A stretch of DNA of 64,000 nt from Clytia hemisphaerica (taxonomy: Eukaryota > Cnidaria > Hydrozoa > Leptothecata > Clytiidae): contig CACVBU010000362.1 in the NCBI GenBank assembly GCA_902728285.1, forward strand, positions 908,487 through 972,486. The letters run 5' to 3'. Each line of letters opens with the position of its first letter. Positions within the stretch are counted from its first letter, which is position 1. The notes beneath the pieces are model-generated. The model worked only from the letters and a program-made list of their open reading frames with translations. It made no database searches and was not told where the DNA came from. Of this stretch, positions 34,652 to 44,563 are shown one piece after another. The translations under genes and the position numbers were made by a program.

Positions 34652-34706
34652 CTATCGTCACTTGAAGGACTGCCAAATGCCTGAGTGCTACATTTTCACC
34701 TCTTTT

Positions 34707-35110
34707 CAGCTGGAAATACAGTGCCGTTCCCATTAAATATTGTAATCATTCTAGGCAATTTTGGGACAGTTATTTTTGCATTTTTATTTCCAGCTGGAAA
34801 TAGAGAGCCGTTCCCATAAAATATCTATATTGCTCTAACATTTTTCCTTTTTTATCTCCAGCTGGAAATAGAGAGCCGTTCCCATAAAATATCTATATTG
34901 CTCTGACGTTTGCTACATTTATTTTCCTTTTTGATCTCCAGCTGGAAATAAAGAGCCGTTCCTATACATTTGTATATCTCCTCCTGGCAAATGTGAACGG
35001 CTATTTTAAGGAAAAGGTCGAAACTTTTTTTTTGAGAGCTGTTCCCGTGCAATTTGTTCCATTTTTCTGGCATATTTTTCTTTTCCAGCTGGAAATTTGG
35101 AGCCGTTCCG
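34707..35110 (+). repeat. Right subterminal array of AGCTGGAAAT/GCCGTTCC motifs
   Basis: Five AGCTGGAAAT units are each followed by a GAGCCGTTCC-like motif; those at about 34799 and 34859 share about 50 further bases. These are the same motif pair as the left array at 22440-22850. Confidence 0.7.
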
Positions 35111-35218
35111 GACAACCCGATTATGTTCATTTTATAGAAATTTTCTCCTGGCTGGCAAAAAGGAACGGCTTTTTCGTGTTTTGCCTCGGTGGCTGCTTCT
35201 GTCTTGTCTTCTTCAGAA

Positions 35219-36420
35219 CGTAATAGTTTCTCGATAGGAAAAGTTACAGAGGAGACTCTTGCTCCAAGCTAATTATTGGAGAAAATGAATTTTGGTACCG
35301 CCAGAAACACAGAATCATTGAACACATATGCTTAATCGGAAAAGGATCCGTGTTACATAAAAAAGCAGTCCAAGCTTACAATGAAGAAAATGCTCGTAGA
35401 CAAAAATCCCACGCAATCACAGCAAATATTTTCCGCTGTGCAGTGGCCGATTTGAAAATAGGAGCAGCTGCCGTTCATTTCGAGACACTTGTTTCACTGA
35501 TTTCAAGCTGTGGTGGAAATGTAGGTTCGATTGGTCACGGGAGAAAGAATTTTAATGATATTTGCTACTGTTTGGAGGCCGTAGTAAACAGACAGACCAA
35601 CAGATGGCTAAAAAGCTCACTGAAATCTACTGGAATACCACCTCATTTTTGGTCTACATTGGACAAAGCAACGCCATCTCGGGTAACTAATCAGGCAGTG
35701 CTAATTGTTGCAAGGAATAATGACGGAAACCCTTGTCCGATTCCCATAAACTCCCCAGAGGTTTATCAGCAACCTAGTGAAGCATTGTATGACATATTAG
35801 CAGAGCAAATGATCACAGCCATTAAAGAGAATTTATCTGCAGATCTTTTCACGCGGTATTTTTTAACTTGATTTTTTGGTTTTTGAAACGTAGATATTCT
35901 TAATGATTCAATGCACAACTAATAAATAGTAATAGCTGCTCTGTATACTGGTACTCAATTGATTTAGATTTTAAACATGTATTACTGACCAAATATTTAG
36001 ATTTTTTTCCTAGCTCATACAATAATCCTGCACATTTAAGATTATGTATTCAGCTATTATCTTTAAAAACTGTATCAGCTTTTAAAAACTGTGGGGATTT
36101 CACAAAATACTATCATCCAAGTGATAGTGAAGGCAATTATACAAATTCTTTAAGAGATCCTTTCAAATTTCAGGCTTTGTGTTATTGCTGCTGATGGCCC
36201 ATATCAGGCATCCAATTTTAAGTCTGAACTTCGAGACTTGTTGGGATTAAAGGGAAACGACGAATTGCAGCTTCCGATAACGTGGGATCCCGGTCATCAA
36301 GTGAATTTAGCTGTTACAGATATTTGTGATTTCAAATCGCTTACTGGGGAGTTTCTCTCAACGTTCATCAAGAGATGCAATCTTTTTAACCAGACTTTTC
36401 CCATGAAAATTTCTTTCTAA
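35219..36420 (+). pseudogene. 3' part of the hAT-like transposase-type gene, broken
   Basis: It resumes at the 12.8-kb insertion junction with RNSFSIGK, then shifts frame near 35268 and continues KLIIGENEFWYRQKHRIIEH to the donor at 35856. Exon 3 is 36174-36420 (acceptor TTTCAG); the codon CG|G is rebuilt across the intron. Motifs fit an RNase-H-like hAT-type core: W-TLDKATPSRVTNQ, VIAADGPYQAS and WDPGHQVNLAVTD, which resembles the hAT H-NL signature. It ends at a TAA directly after RCNLFNQ, without a donor, well short of a full transposase, so the 3' end is missing or diverged. Transposase, or a host gene derived from one, is the likely origin; the exact family is uncertain. Confidence 0.6.
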
Positions 36421-39400
36421 CATATTCTGGAAGAGCCTACTCATTTTTCTCTTAAAAAAGCCGTTTGTATGAATGAACCAATTTTTTAACATTCGAGCAA
36501 CTGATAATTCTAGCTACTTCTAGCTGATATATACATGAAAGATGGAATATTGCTAAAAATGCTAAAGTCTCTATAACAAATTACAAATTGGCACACGCCT
36601 ACTAATATAAACTTAAATAAAATCTAATCTTTACGATCGCATGTGAGTGGAGTTTGCCTGAGTAAGGAACCTTGTTTTTTCTTTTTTTCAACGATACCTT
36701 AGATGTAATTGAGGAATTCCTCCATTTGACGGGTTTGACCTGTCAATTATAGAAAAGATGTTTTAAATTCTATTAGGTTACAGTATCCTATCTATATCAT
36801 TCATATTTCTCCTTTTCTCTTGAAAAAAAACTCAATACTTAAGGTGGCGCCTATAGATAAAATTTAAGTAAGTGATGGATGGATGAAAAAAAAATAGAAA
36901 AATAATTCAAGTTTGGTTACTTTCATCAATTTTTTGAAAATTTATTGGCCTTTTTCATCAAAAATGGGCCGAAAAACGCATACATCCTTGCACAAAAAAT
37001 CTCAAAAACTACAAAAGCTATAACCATAAAACTTTACATGCTGTTTACACATGTCATGGTCTATGTTCTGAGTTTTTTTCAACGAAGAGAAAAAAGTCGG
37101 GTACAGCCTGAAAATACCCTAGTTTCTTAGTAGCGGCATAACCACGGCATAACTATTATTATGATTGTTATACGCGCTAAATCCGGCTAAGCCTTAGTAT
37201 TGAAGTAGCTTATTACTTCGTAGTATATTCAGGTTGAAGCCAACTATTTACCTGACTTTTGGAGAGTTAAAAAATCAGTCATGTTGAAGTTGATGAATGA
37301 CCAATGACTGTTGATAACAGGTTACAAGGTATTTACTTCTTTATCCACTCATCATGATAACTTAAGAAAGGGGGGTCGAACTATGGATTTTTTTGTGATT
37401 TAGTTTTTAGTTTTTAATTCTTAAATACTTACCAAAAAAGGGTTGTTAGTAGAGGAGGGGCTGGTTTTTTTCCAATTTCAGCCAGGAACCTCGTTGGTCA
37501 TGTTGGGGAGCTTAAACCTGATGCAGCTCGTAATTTTTTTGCAGGCATGGTTTAGATATCTAAAGGCCCTTGAAAACCACCTGATCTGTCTATAAAGAGT
37601 TATCGTGAGATTGCAGCAATGGTCAAACTTGCATCGGTTGAGGCTAACCCCAGGCTAACAAACATGGTAGAGTGGACCTGTGAGCTGAGCTACGTAGTTC
37701 ATTTGTTTTGAAATTTTGCTGCTTTGATTGGTCAGTCATTTGATGGCAATGTAAGTTTCCCTCCACTGATGCAAGTTACCCGACTTACAGTCAGGTACAT
37801 CCTAGTAAATGAACAGGGTATTTTTCACTTGCGACCATTGGCAAATTAACGGGGTCGAAAACGAAAGTGACGTAATAGCGCCGAATACCCAGTTTAATTG
37901 AACCGGGTTGGAAATATTTTGCTTCATTTCAAAGAACTGCATAGATGAAATTTTTTTTTCCATGGGTCATTTTGTCTTTGAAGATTGAAGAAACTTTTAA
38001 TGAAAAAATAAAGTTCCCAGTTTTCTTCCTTTTTTCCCTTTTTCAGTTAGAAGTTCATTTTTATTCATTTTCACGCTTTTAGCCTGAGACGTCCTATCTC
38101 ATTTACACTCGGTGACGAATACCCCATGCAAATGCTCACCCCGTTCATTTGCCAGGATGTGCCTGACTGACTTAACGGTAGTTCATGTAATGTTTCCACA
38201 AATACACGTATGCATGCACAATTTATCCTTTTTTAGTCATTAATTACATAAAACACAAAAAAGTAATGAATATGTAGGGGTGGTAGTCACTGACCAAGGT
38301 TGGGGTTTGTGGGACGACACCAAAATGGGTTTTTCCAGAAAAAAATTGAATATGAGAGGGGGGGGTAGAGGATGTAACATTTTTTGGAAATTAATAACTG
38401 ACGGAAAATCAATGTTGTCCACAGTAGGGTAACGGACTATAGCTGGAACCGCCCAATGTGGAAATGTGCCTCAGTCTCAAGCCTAACGTGTGAGAGTTGG
38501 CACCTCTGGGTATGATTTAAATTCAATATTGTCAAACGCAATTGTATTTCAATGACACACTTTGATAAGAATAACTTTTCCTCAGGGTGGAATATTTTTA
38601 GCATTTTTTTTCACTTTTCTGATCTGACTGATGAAACTTTTACCAATTCAGGAATTTTTGTTGAGCTCACCTTCCTGAGGGTTTTCTAAATGTATTTTGA
38701 CAATTTGGCCAATTTTTAGAAAAGAAAATACTAATAAATAAACAGAAGCTTTTCTTATTAAATAGTGTGTAATAGTAATTGAGAATGCCATTTTATTGTT
38801 CAATGATTGACTTAGATTGTTTTGCAATCTTTTGTCGATCAAGTTAATTTCTGATGCTCTTCCCCATTTTAAAATGTTGTGCTTCTCAAACAGAAATGCA
38901 ATAAATTTACATCAATGCGTTTGGTAAAATTGTAAACCAATCAACTTAAAGTTGAAAACAAGCTGTTCGAACTAATCAAACAGTCAAAGTCACTATACGT
39001 GACTTTAGAATTTTTAATCCAATCAATCAACAATGTATAACAATGTGCCCTCCCGGTTATTACCATAATGGCTTTATGGCAACTCCTGAACTTGGGCACA
39101 GGATGTGCGGTTACACATTTTGTGGATTGCATTGTGGAGTCACAAGAGTGCTCAAACTGCGAGCAGCAAGCAATGCATAATGCAAATAGTGAGCGTCTTA
39201 AATAAAGACTCTCCACCCAATCCAAGAGTGCTCAAACAAAAGCAGTGAGCCAATATCCAATCCAATCAATCAAGAAAGAAAACTTAAATTTGATTTTGGT
39301 TTGATTTATTCAGCCAATGACTTTGATTTATTTGGTAACTGAATAATTTGATTAAATTCTGGTTTTTAAGCGTTATAAATTTAATAATATGATTAATACC

Positions 39401-39488
39401 AATAGACCAAATTAAATACCCTTCTGATGAATTTAGTATATAAATCTAATAAAAACATATAGTATTATTTTATCAACTTTCAGTCATC
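36421..39488. other. Non-coding sequence
   Basis: No gene recognised. A single arm of the GGGCTCT foldback family (TTTTTCCAGAAAAAAATTGA followed by GAGGGGGGGGTAGAGGATG) lies at about 38329-38380. Confidence 0.45.
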
Positions 39489-40376
39489 ATGTACACAAAT
39501 GAAATAAAAAAGTGGTTTCAGAGTTCTTTATCAATTAAAAGACTAGATGAAGCACCAGTTTCGTTGTCCACTCTGGTGGAAAATTTTAAAAATTCAAATA
39601 AAGACACTATAACCTTGAGTAATGGTGAATTCAAAAAGATTTTAATGAAACTTTTGGAAAACAAAGAAATACCATTCAACTGTAAAAAAGTAAAATTTAG
39701 AGGAAAAAATTCCACTTTAATCTCAGGAATAGGATTAAAACCAGTTGAAACATCAAATAAAGTCTCAGTCATTACTCCATGTATTGGTCATGAGGATGTC
39801 AAAGAAAGTGCAAATGAGGAATGCAAAGATAAAAAAGCTGTAGAATACCAAGAAAATTTTCAACGTGAGCTGTTGTTTGAGCAAGTTGATTTACCCTCGA
39901 CAAACACAAATACTAATACAAATGAGACAGAAGCAAAGTGTAATGAGTGGAAAGATAAGCAAACGTTATTATCCGAGAGTTTTGATCAAAGGGATGCAAC
40001 TAGAATAAATAATTGCCAAGAGGGGAGTGTTTTGACACAAGATTGTTTCAAGGATGTTAATTTGAATAACCATGCTAATGTGATGTGTTCTGATAAAGTT
40101 TCTGAAATAAAAGATAAAAACATTTGTTCTAAGAGACCTCACGCTGATTCTAATATCGTGATTGTTCATCTTTTCTTTTTACTCCAAATAATGATAGATC
40201 TTGTTCAGATTGTGAAAGTTATTCTAACACTGAAATCAATGAGCAGCTCAGTTTTGTTTCCAGCTCAAATTTGTGTTCATCGTTTGGTTCTAATGAAGAT
40301 ATTCAATTTTATTCAGATATTGAATCTAACAGTGATGTGGACTATTCTGTCCAAGGAAGTTCTAATATAGACAATA
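39489..40376 (+). pseudogene. N-terminal segment of the Ulp1-fusion gene, interrupted
   Basis: It starts at an ATG shortly after a possible acceptor (CTTTCAG). The first ~85 residues (KWFQSSLSIKRL; LSNGEFKKILMKLLENKEIP; KFRGKNSTLISGIGL) look like a small helical DNA-binding domain. An acidic Asn/Ser-rich linker follows. Near 40170 the coding frame shifts beside a T5 run; beyond it the other frame gives PNNDRSCSDCESYSNTEINE up to the Harbinger insertion at 40377. Coding composition is sustained on both sides, so this is the broken start of the protein that continues at 43575 rather than an independent gene. Confidence 0.55.
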
Positions 40377-40655
40377 GGGACCTTACGAATCGACGACGCC
40401 GCTATAGAAGACGTCGTGAGAACCAAAGGTTTCGAGCGGCGTCCTTTTAACAACGTCTTCCTTTTATATCTCCCTACGAATTTTTCATCGAGGACTTCTA
40501 TCTATTTTCCCGCGATAAAAAAAGCCCGCCATTATAATGCGCCATATTTGTTTACATTTTTAGAAAGGTTATCGTAGAAAACATCCAAAATACTCATTCC
40601 AAGAAAAACACAAGTTTTTAACCATTTCCAGGAAAATCAAGTCAATGTTTGCAGA

Positions 40656-41732
40656 ATGCCAGCTTTGAGAGATGTGAGAAATGCTCTGGTACTAAGTTAT
40701 GCCTTTGACATGATTGATGATTTTGAATTTGCTGCATTGTACGATATCAATCGTTCAAAGAATCCAGACTTTCCATATTGGATTTATGAAGGTTTTGATC
40801 TTGACAAATTGACAGACGACCAAAGCAAAGCAGATTTCAGATTTTTCAAAAATGATATTTATATGCTCAAAGAAGCTTTACAAATCCCTGATACTTTCAT
40901 CTGCAGAAATAGACTTCATGTCGATGGAATCGAAGCTTTATGTATACTTTTAAAAAGATTCTCTTATCCAATTAGATTTGGTGACATGGTCCCTAGATTT
41001 GGCAGATCGGAGCCTCAATTATGTATGATAACAGGAGACATTACAAACTTCGTTTATAACATGCATCATCAAAAACTATCGGATTTCAATCAGCAATGGC
41101 CTTCTCCTGCTAATTTACAAAACTTTGCAAATGCTATACATCAGGCTGGTGCACCGTTAGATAATTGCTGGGGTTTTGTTGACGGAACAGTCAGGCCTAT
41201 ATGTAGACCAAATCAATTACAAAGAGTTGTTTATAATGGACACAAACGTGTTCATGCCCTGAAATTTCAATCGATTGCTGCCCCTAATGGCTTGGTAGCA
41301 AATCTATTTGGACCTATTGAGGGAAGGAGGCATGATAGTGGAATGCTGGCTGATTCGAACGTATTACCTCGTTTGAGACAAATTTGTAGAAGAAATAATC
41401 AAATCCCACTTTGCATCTATGGAGACTTGGCTTATCCTTTGAGACCAGAACTACAAAAACCTTTTCAAGGGTTACAACTTACTCAAGATCAAAAAGATTA
41501 TAACACTGCTATGAGCAAATGCAGAATTGGGGTCGAATGGGTGTTTGGTGAAATTACGAACTATTTTAAATTTATGGACTTCAAGCGAAATTTAAAGATC
41601 GGACTTTCCCCTATTGGAAAAATGTATATAGTTTGCACTCTTTTGACAAATGCTAGAACATGCATGTATGGCTCCCAAACTTCCTCATATTTCAGGATAG
41701 ATCCACCTACTGTATGGGATTATTTTCAGTAA
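40656..41732 (+). CDS. Harbinger DDE transposase (HARBI1-like nuclease)
   Basis: The 358-residue intact frame carries the PIF/Harbinger catalytic triad in context: D176 in GFVDGTVRPI, D257 in YGDLAY and E294 in GVEWVFGEI. The HDSGMLAD segment usual for the family lies between. Known Harbinger nucleases cut and rejoin the element's ends with a Myb-like partner that brings them to DNA and the nucleus; HARBI1 is a vertebrate host gene derived from one. The length is typical. A potential splice acceptor (CATTTCCAG) lies about 26 bases upstream of the ATG, so the 5' UTR may be spliced. No stop, frameshift or lost catalytic residue was seen, so activity is plausible. Confidence 0.9.
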   Translation: MPALRDVRNALVLSYAFDMIDDFEFAALYDINRSKNPDFPYWIYEGFDLDKLTDDQSKADFRFFKNDIYMLKEALQIPDTFICRNRLHVDGIEALCILLKRFSYPIRFGDMVPRFGRSEPQLCMITGDITNFVYNMHHQKLSDFNQQWPSPANLQNFANAIHQAGAPLDNCWGFVDGTVRPICRPNQLQRVVYNGHKRVHALKFQSIAAPNGLVANLFGPIEGRRHDSGMLADSNVLPRLRQICRRNNQIPLCIYGDLAYPLRPELQKPFQGLQLTQDQKDYNTAMSKCRIGVEWVFGEITNYFKFMDFKRNLKIGLSPIGKMYIVCTLLTNARTCMYGSQTSSYFRIDPPTVWDYFQ

Positions 41733-42372
41733 TGTAATGCAATGTATATTATATTTTAAAATAGTTGTGTTTTATTTACAAGGATAAAAACAATGTTGTT
41801 TAAAAACAAAAATAAATATTAACTGTTAATTTAATTGCATGGGTTTATACTGTATTTACAAGACTACAAGAATGCAAAACAGGAACTAAGAAGTATTGAT
41901 ATCTCTCACCTATTTTCATGTAGTTTTGATTACAAATACTCAACTTATATCTTCACTTGAATGAATTTTCTCAGCTTTGAAGTTCAAATAAACAAATGGG
42001 AACGCAAATACACTTGTAATTATTCTTTTCAGTCATTCAATGTCAAATTCCTTCTAGTAGATAGAGACAAATTTTCCTTTAGAACGAAAGAAAACAAGAC
42101 AAAAAATCTATTTGCCATAGTTTTATTAAAAATAAATTTTGATTTTTTAAAATAACCTGCTTTTTCAAAATGTCAAATACTTACAAATTTCAACGTAGAA
42201 TCATATAAGCAACATCAACTTCAATATTATAGAGTGATAAAAAATGCATCACCAAACGTCAAGTCAGCAACACCAATTTCAATGGAAGTCGTAGAAAGCA
42301 CAGCCAATTTCAACGTACAAAGTCATAAAAAGGAACCACCAAATTCAACGTGAAGTCATTAGAAGGACCAAC

Positions 42373-43074
42373 TCATTTATTTGAAGGGTTTTTATTGTTC
42401 ATTTGTGATAAAGCTTGAATAAGTTGTAAAGAAATTTGGTTTTGTTGTTGTTGATTTGCCTGTATTTGTTTCTGTTGTTCAATTAAAAGTTGTAATTGCT
42501 GTTGTTCACGTTCCATAGTCATTTTCTTCATTTCTAGTTCCTTGTCCTTTGTTTCCTTATCGGTTTCAAGTTTTGCCATCAGAAACGAAAATGTCTCAGT
42601 ACCAGTATTGCGTTTACCTTTAGATGATGATGGGCTGCCATCGTCAGCTGCTTTCCTCTTCCTTGTTTCTGCATGTGTTTCCATAGCTGTAGCACGAATT
42701 GCTTCAGCATCAGCCTTATATTTGTCTTCCTCTTTCTTCTTGTTGGAGGATGTGGCTTCATGTTTCTCGGATGCTTCTTGCATTTCAGAGCTTATCTCCT
42801 CCCATACCTGGTCCATTTCCGTTGGATTTTCCACTGACCCGGATTCCGCTGTTTGTTGACGCATTTTTCGTTTGTGGTTGTTCATTGCGATCTTCGTTCT
42901 GTCTCGAACTGACTTCTGTGTCACATCGAACTTGACCTCAGTGACCTTGTTTAAGTCTTCTGCAACTGCTGTCCACGCTGAACCGCTATCTCTGGTACCA
43001 GGTTTGAAATTATATGGCTTCATGAATAAGAGCTCACGCCCCAACAAAACATCGTGCTTATCATCCCATTTCAT
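42373..43074 (-). CDS. Harbinger Myb/SANT-like DNA-binding protein
   Basis: A 233-residue intact frame convergent with the nuclease gene. The N-terminus (KWDDKHDVLLGRELLFMKPY; GSAWTAVAEDLNK; QKSVRDRTKIAMNNHKRK) has the Trp-spaced three-helix pattern of the Myb/SANT-like (MADF-like) domain of Harbinger partner proteins. An acidic, Ser-rich linker, a Lys/Arg-rich patch that could be a nuclear signal and a long C-terminal Glu/Gln/Lys coiled coil (MEREQQQLQLLIEQQKQIQ) follow. In Harbinger systems this protein binds subterminal DNA and recruits the nuclease; that role is inferred from family and position. Confidence 0.85.
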   Translation of the reverse strand: MKWDDKHDVLLGRELLFMKPYNFKPGTRDSGSAWTAVAEDLNKVTEVKFDVTQKSVRDRTKIAMNNHKRKMRQQTAESGSVENPTEMDQVWEEISSEMQEASEKHEATSSNKKKEEDKYKADAEAIRATAMETHAETRKRKAADDGSPSSSKGKRNTGTETFSFLMAKLETDKETKDKELEMKKMTMEREQQQLQLLIEQQKQIQANQQQQNQISLQLIQALSQMNNKNPSNK

Positions 43075-43574
43075 GATGCTAAAAATGTGAAAACATATGC
43101 CTGATTAATGCTTACATATACAATAATTTGTGTCATTTTACCTTCTTCAGATTGTATATGAATAGCCAGAAAGTTGCACATTTAAATCGAAGAAGTGATA
43201 TCCAATTTGTTTCCAAATCCAAGAGCAATCAAGGCAAAAGGCATTTATGTTTGTTTTGGTTTGAAATTTGGAAAATTTATGCCCAAAAATATAAAATAAT
43301 TGGTTAGTTTTTCAAGTAATTATATCTTCTAAATGGAAATTATCAAACTCCAATGGATTCAGCTTAAAAATTACGTTTTTTTTGTCAAAGTTTCATCAGA
43401 TTTTACTTCAGCCATGTTTCTTCGAAGGACGACGTGAAAAAGACTGTTTTGAAGGAGTTGACCTCACGAGGCCGACTTTTTGCAAAAGGTGATTCCCGGG
43501 CACGCATGCGCATAAGGAGCAAAAATGGCGCATACGGCGTCATCTAAAGCGGCGTCGCCGATTCGTAAGGTCCC

Positions 43575-44563
43575 TAAAATGGTAAAGCTGGACATTCTGT
43601 CATTTCAGCATCTGATTCCAAAAACTTGGTCTTCAAAAACTCTGTTTCTAGTGAACTGTCTGTTTCCAGCTTTTTCCCTATTGATAGTGTTGCTCATCTC
43701 GAACAAAATAACTCAAAAGTGAAGATTCAAGATCAAAAGACATCAAACAAAGCTTCAATTTTTCATTATTTACAAAGGGTGAGGTTGATTCAAAAAAAGG
43801 AGAACTTCAAAACATTACATACTCAGAAAAGAAATTTTCTTTTCGAAACCCATCAAAAGAATCATCTCGACATTATGATAATTTAACATTTTCTAGATTT
43901 TATCAAAATTTTAAAAGCATAACCCCATTGCAACTACAGTCTTGTGATTATAACAAATTTGAAGACTTTTTGCACGCAAAGTTTCCGATTAATCGGCTCA
44001 AAAGTGATCAGTTGAGAAATTCAATTCTTCAAGCTAGGTCCACCTCTGATTTTTTGGAGACACGCATGAATGCTTTTCTATGTGGCTCATTTCCTCCAAT
44101 ATCTGGTGGTAATGCAGCTAGCCAAATGTTGGAATACTTGGAAGTTTCAATGTCGATTCCACAGTTTACAGCAGAAAGCTATTCACCAAACTTGATGTTC
44201 AAATGTGAGTTCTGTGAGATTTATCGTGATTATTTGAAGCGGAGTGGAAAACTCTGTAAGATGGGCCCTAGTGTCTTTGAGGGCTGTCGACAGCTCTATG
44301 AGCATTCTGTAGCTGATCACCACAGCAATGCAATTGAGTTTTTGGAAAGACACAAAGTGTCTCAACAAGATTCAAATGATAAACACAAAGAGCATATTTC
44401 AAGCTATTTTAAAGATTTGCTGCAAGAAAAATGTCTTGCATGTATTTATGGGACCCTGACCTTGTTAATGAATTTAAACATGATCAAAACCTTCGAAGAA
44501 AAAATCCAAAAAGTTTTTTCTTGGAGAGGAAAATGTGGAAGAAATGTATGAATGAATTAAATC
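43575..44563 (+). pseudogene. Middle segment of the Ulp1-fusion gene, frameshifted
   Basis: After the Harbinger, coding resumes (GKAGHSVISASDSKNLVFKN), shifts near an ATTTTTC run at about 43770 and continues FTKGEVDSKKGELQNITYSE into CDYNKFEDFLHAKFPINRLK and a zinc-type CEFCEIYRDYLKRSGKLC motif. It then shifts again at GAAAAATG near 44427 to MSCMYLWDPDLVNEF and once more at an A8 run near 44601 into the long downstream frame. All three shifts are single-base events at A or T runs, as is the one at 40170. Confidence 0.6.

Larger units (their letters stand above)
22401..35213. mobile_element. 12.8-kb composite insertion in the hAT-like gene
   Basis: CAGAA at 22396-22400 is repeated at 35214-35218. 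Removing everything between, plus one CAGAA, joins the frame exactly (..PTKAE then RNSFSIGK..). The ends are imperfect inverted repeats: AAGCAGCCA-CGAGGC-AAA followed by AAAAGCCGTTCC on the left is mirrored on the right. Both ends carry arrays of AGCTGGAAAT...GCCGTTCC motifs. Inside are a decayed gene with an acidic product (23435-27059), satellite-like blocks and several complete younger elements. It looks like one large DNA transposon later filled by others. Weak points: the outermost dozen bases of the two ends match poorly, and the right junction also resembles a splice acceptor. Confidence 0.55.
40377..43574. mobile_element. Complete Harbinger (PIF) transposon
   Basis: GGGACCTTACGAATCG at the left end is inverted as CGATTCGTAAGGTCCC at the right. 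The match continues with three mismatches through CGACGCCGCT and TAGA-GACG, about 37 bases. Between lie the two genes that define autonomous Harbingers, a DDE nuclease (+) and a Myb/SANT-like protein (-), facing each other, both uninterrupted. The expected 3-bp duplication is not clean (ATA left, TAA right), so one flank has changed. It splits the Ulp1-fusion gene. Confidence 0.85.

Noticed and set aside
42542-43090. Plus-strand frames opposite the Myb-like gene
   Set aside because: Shadows of the minus-strand coding sequence, which has a recognised domain and coiled coil.
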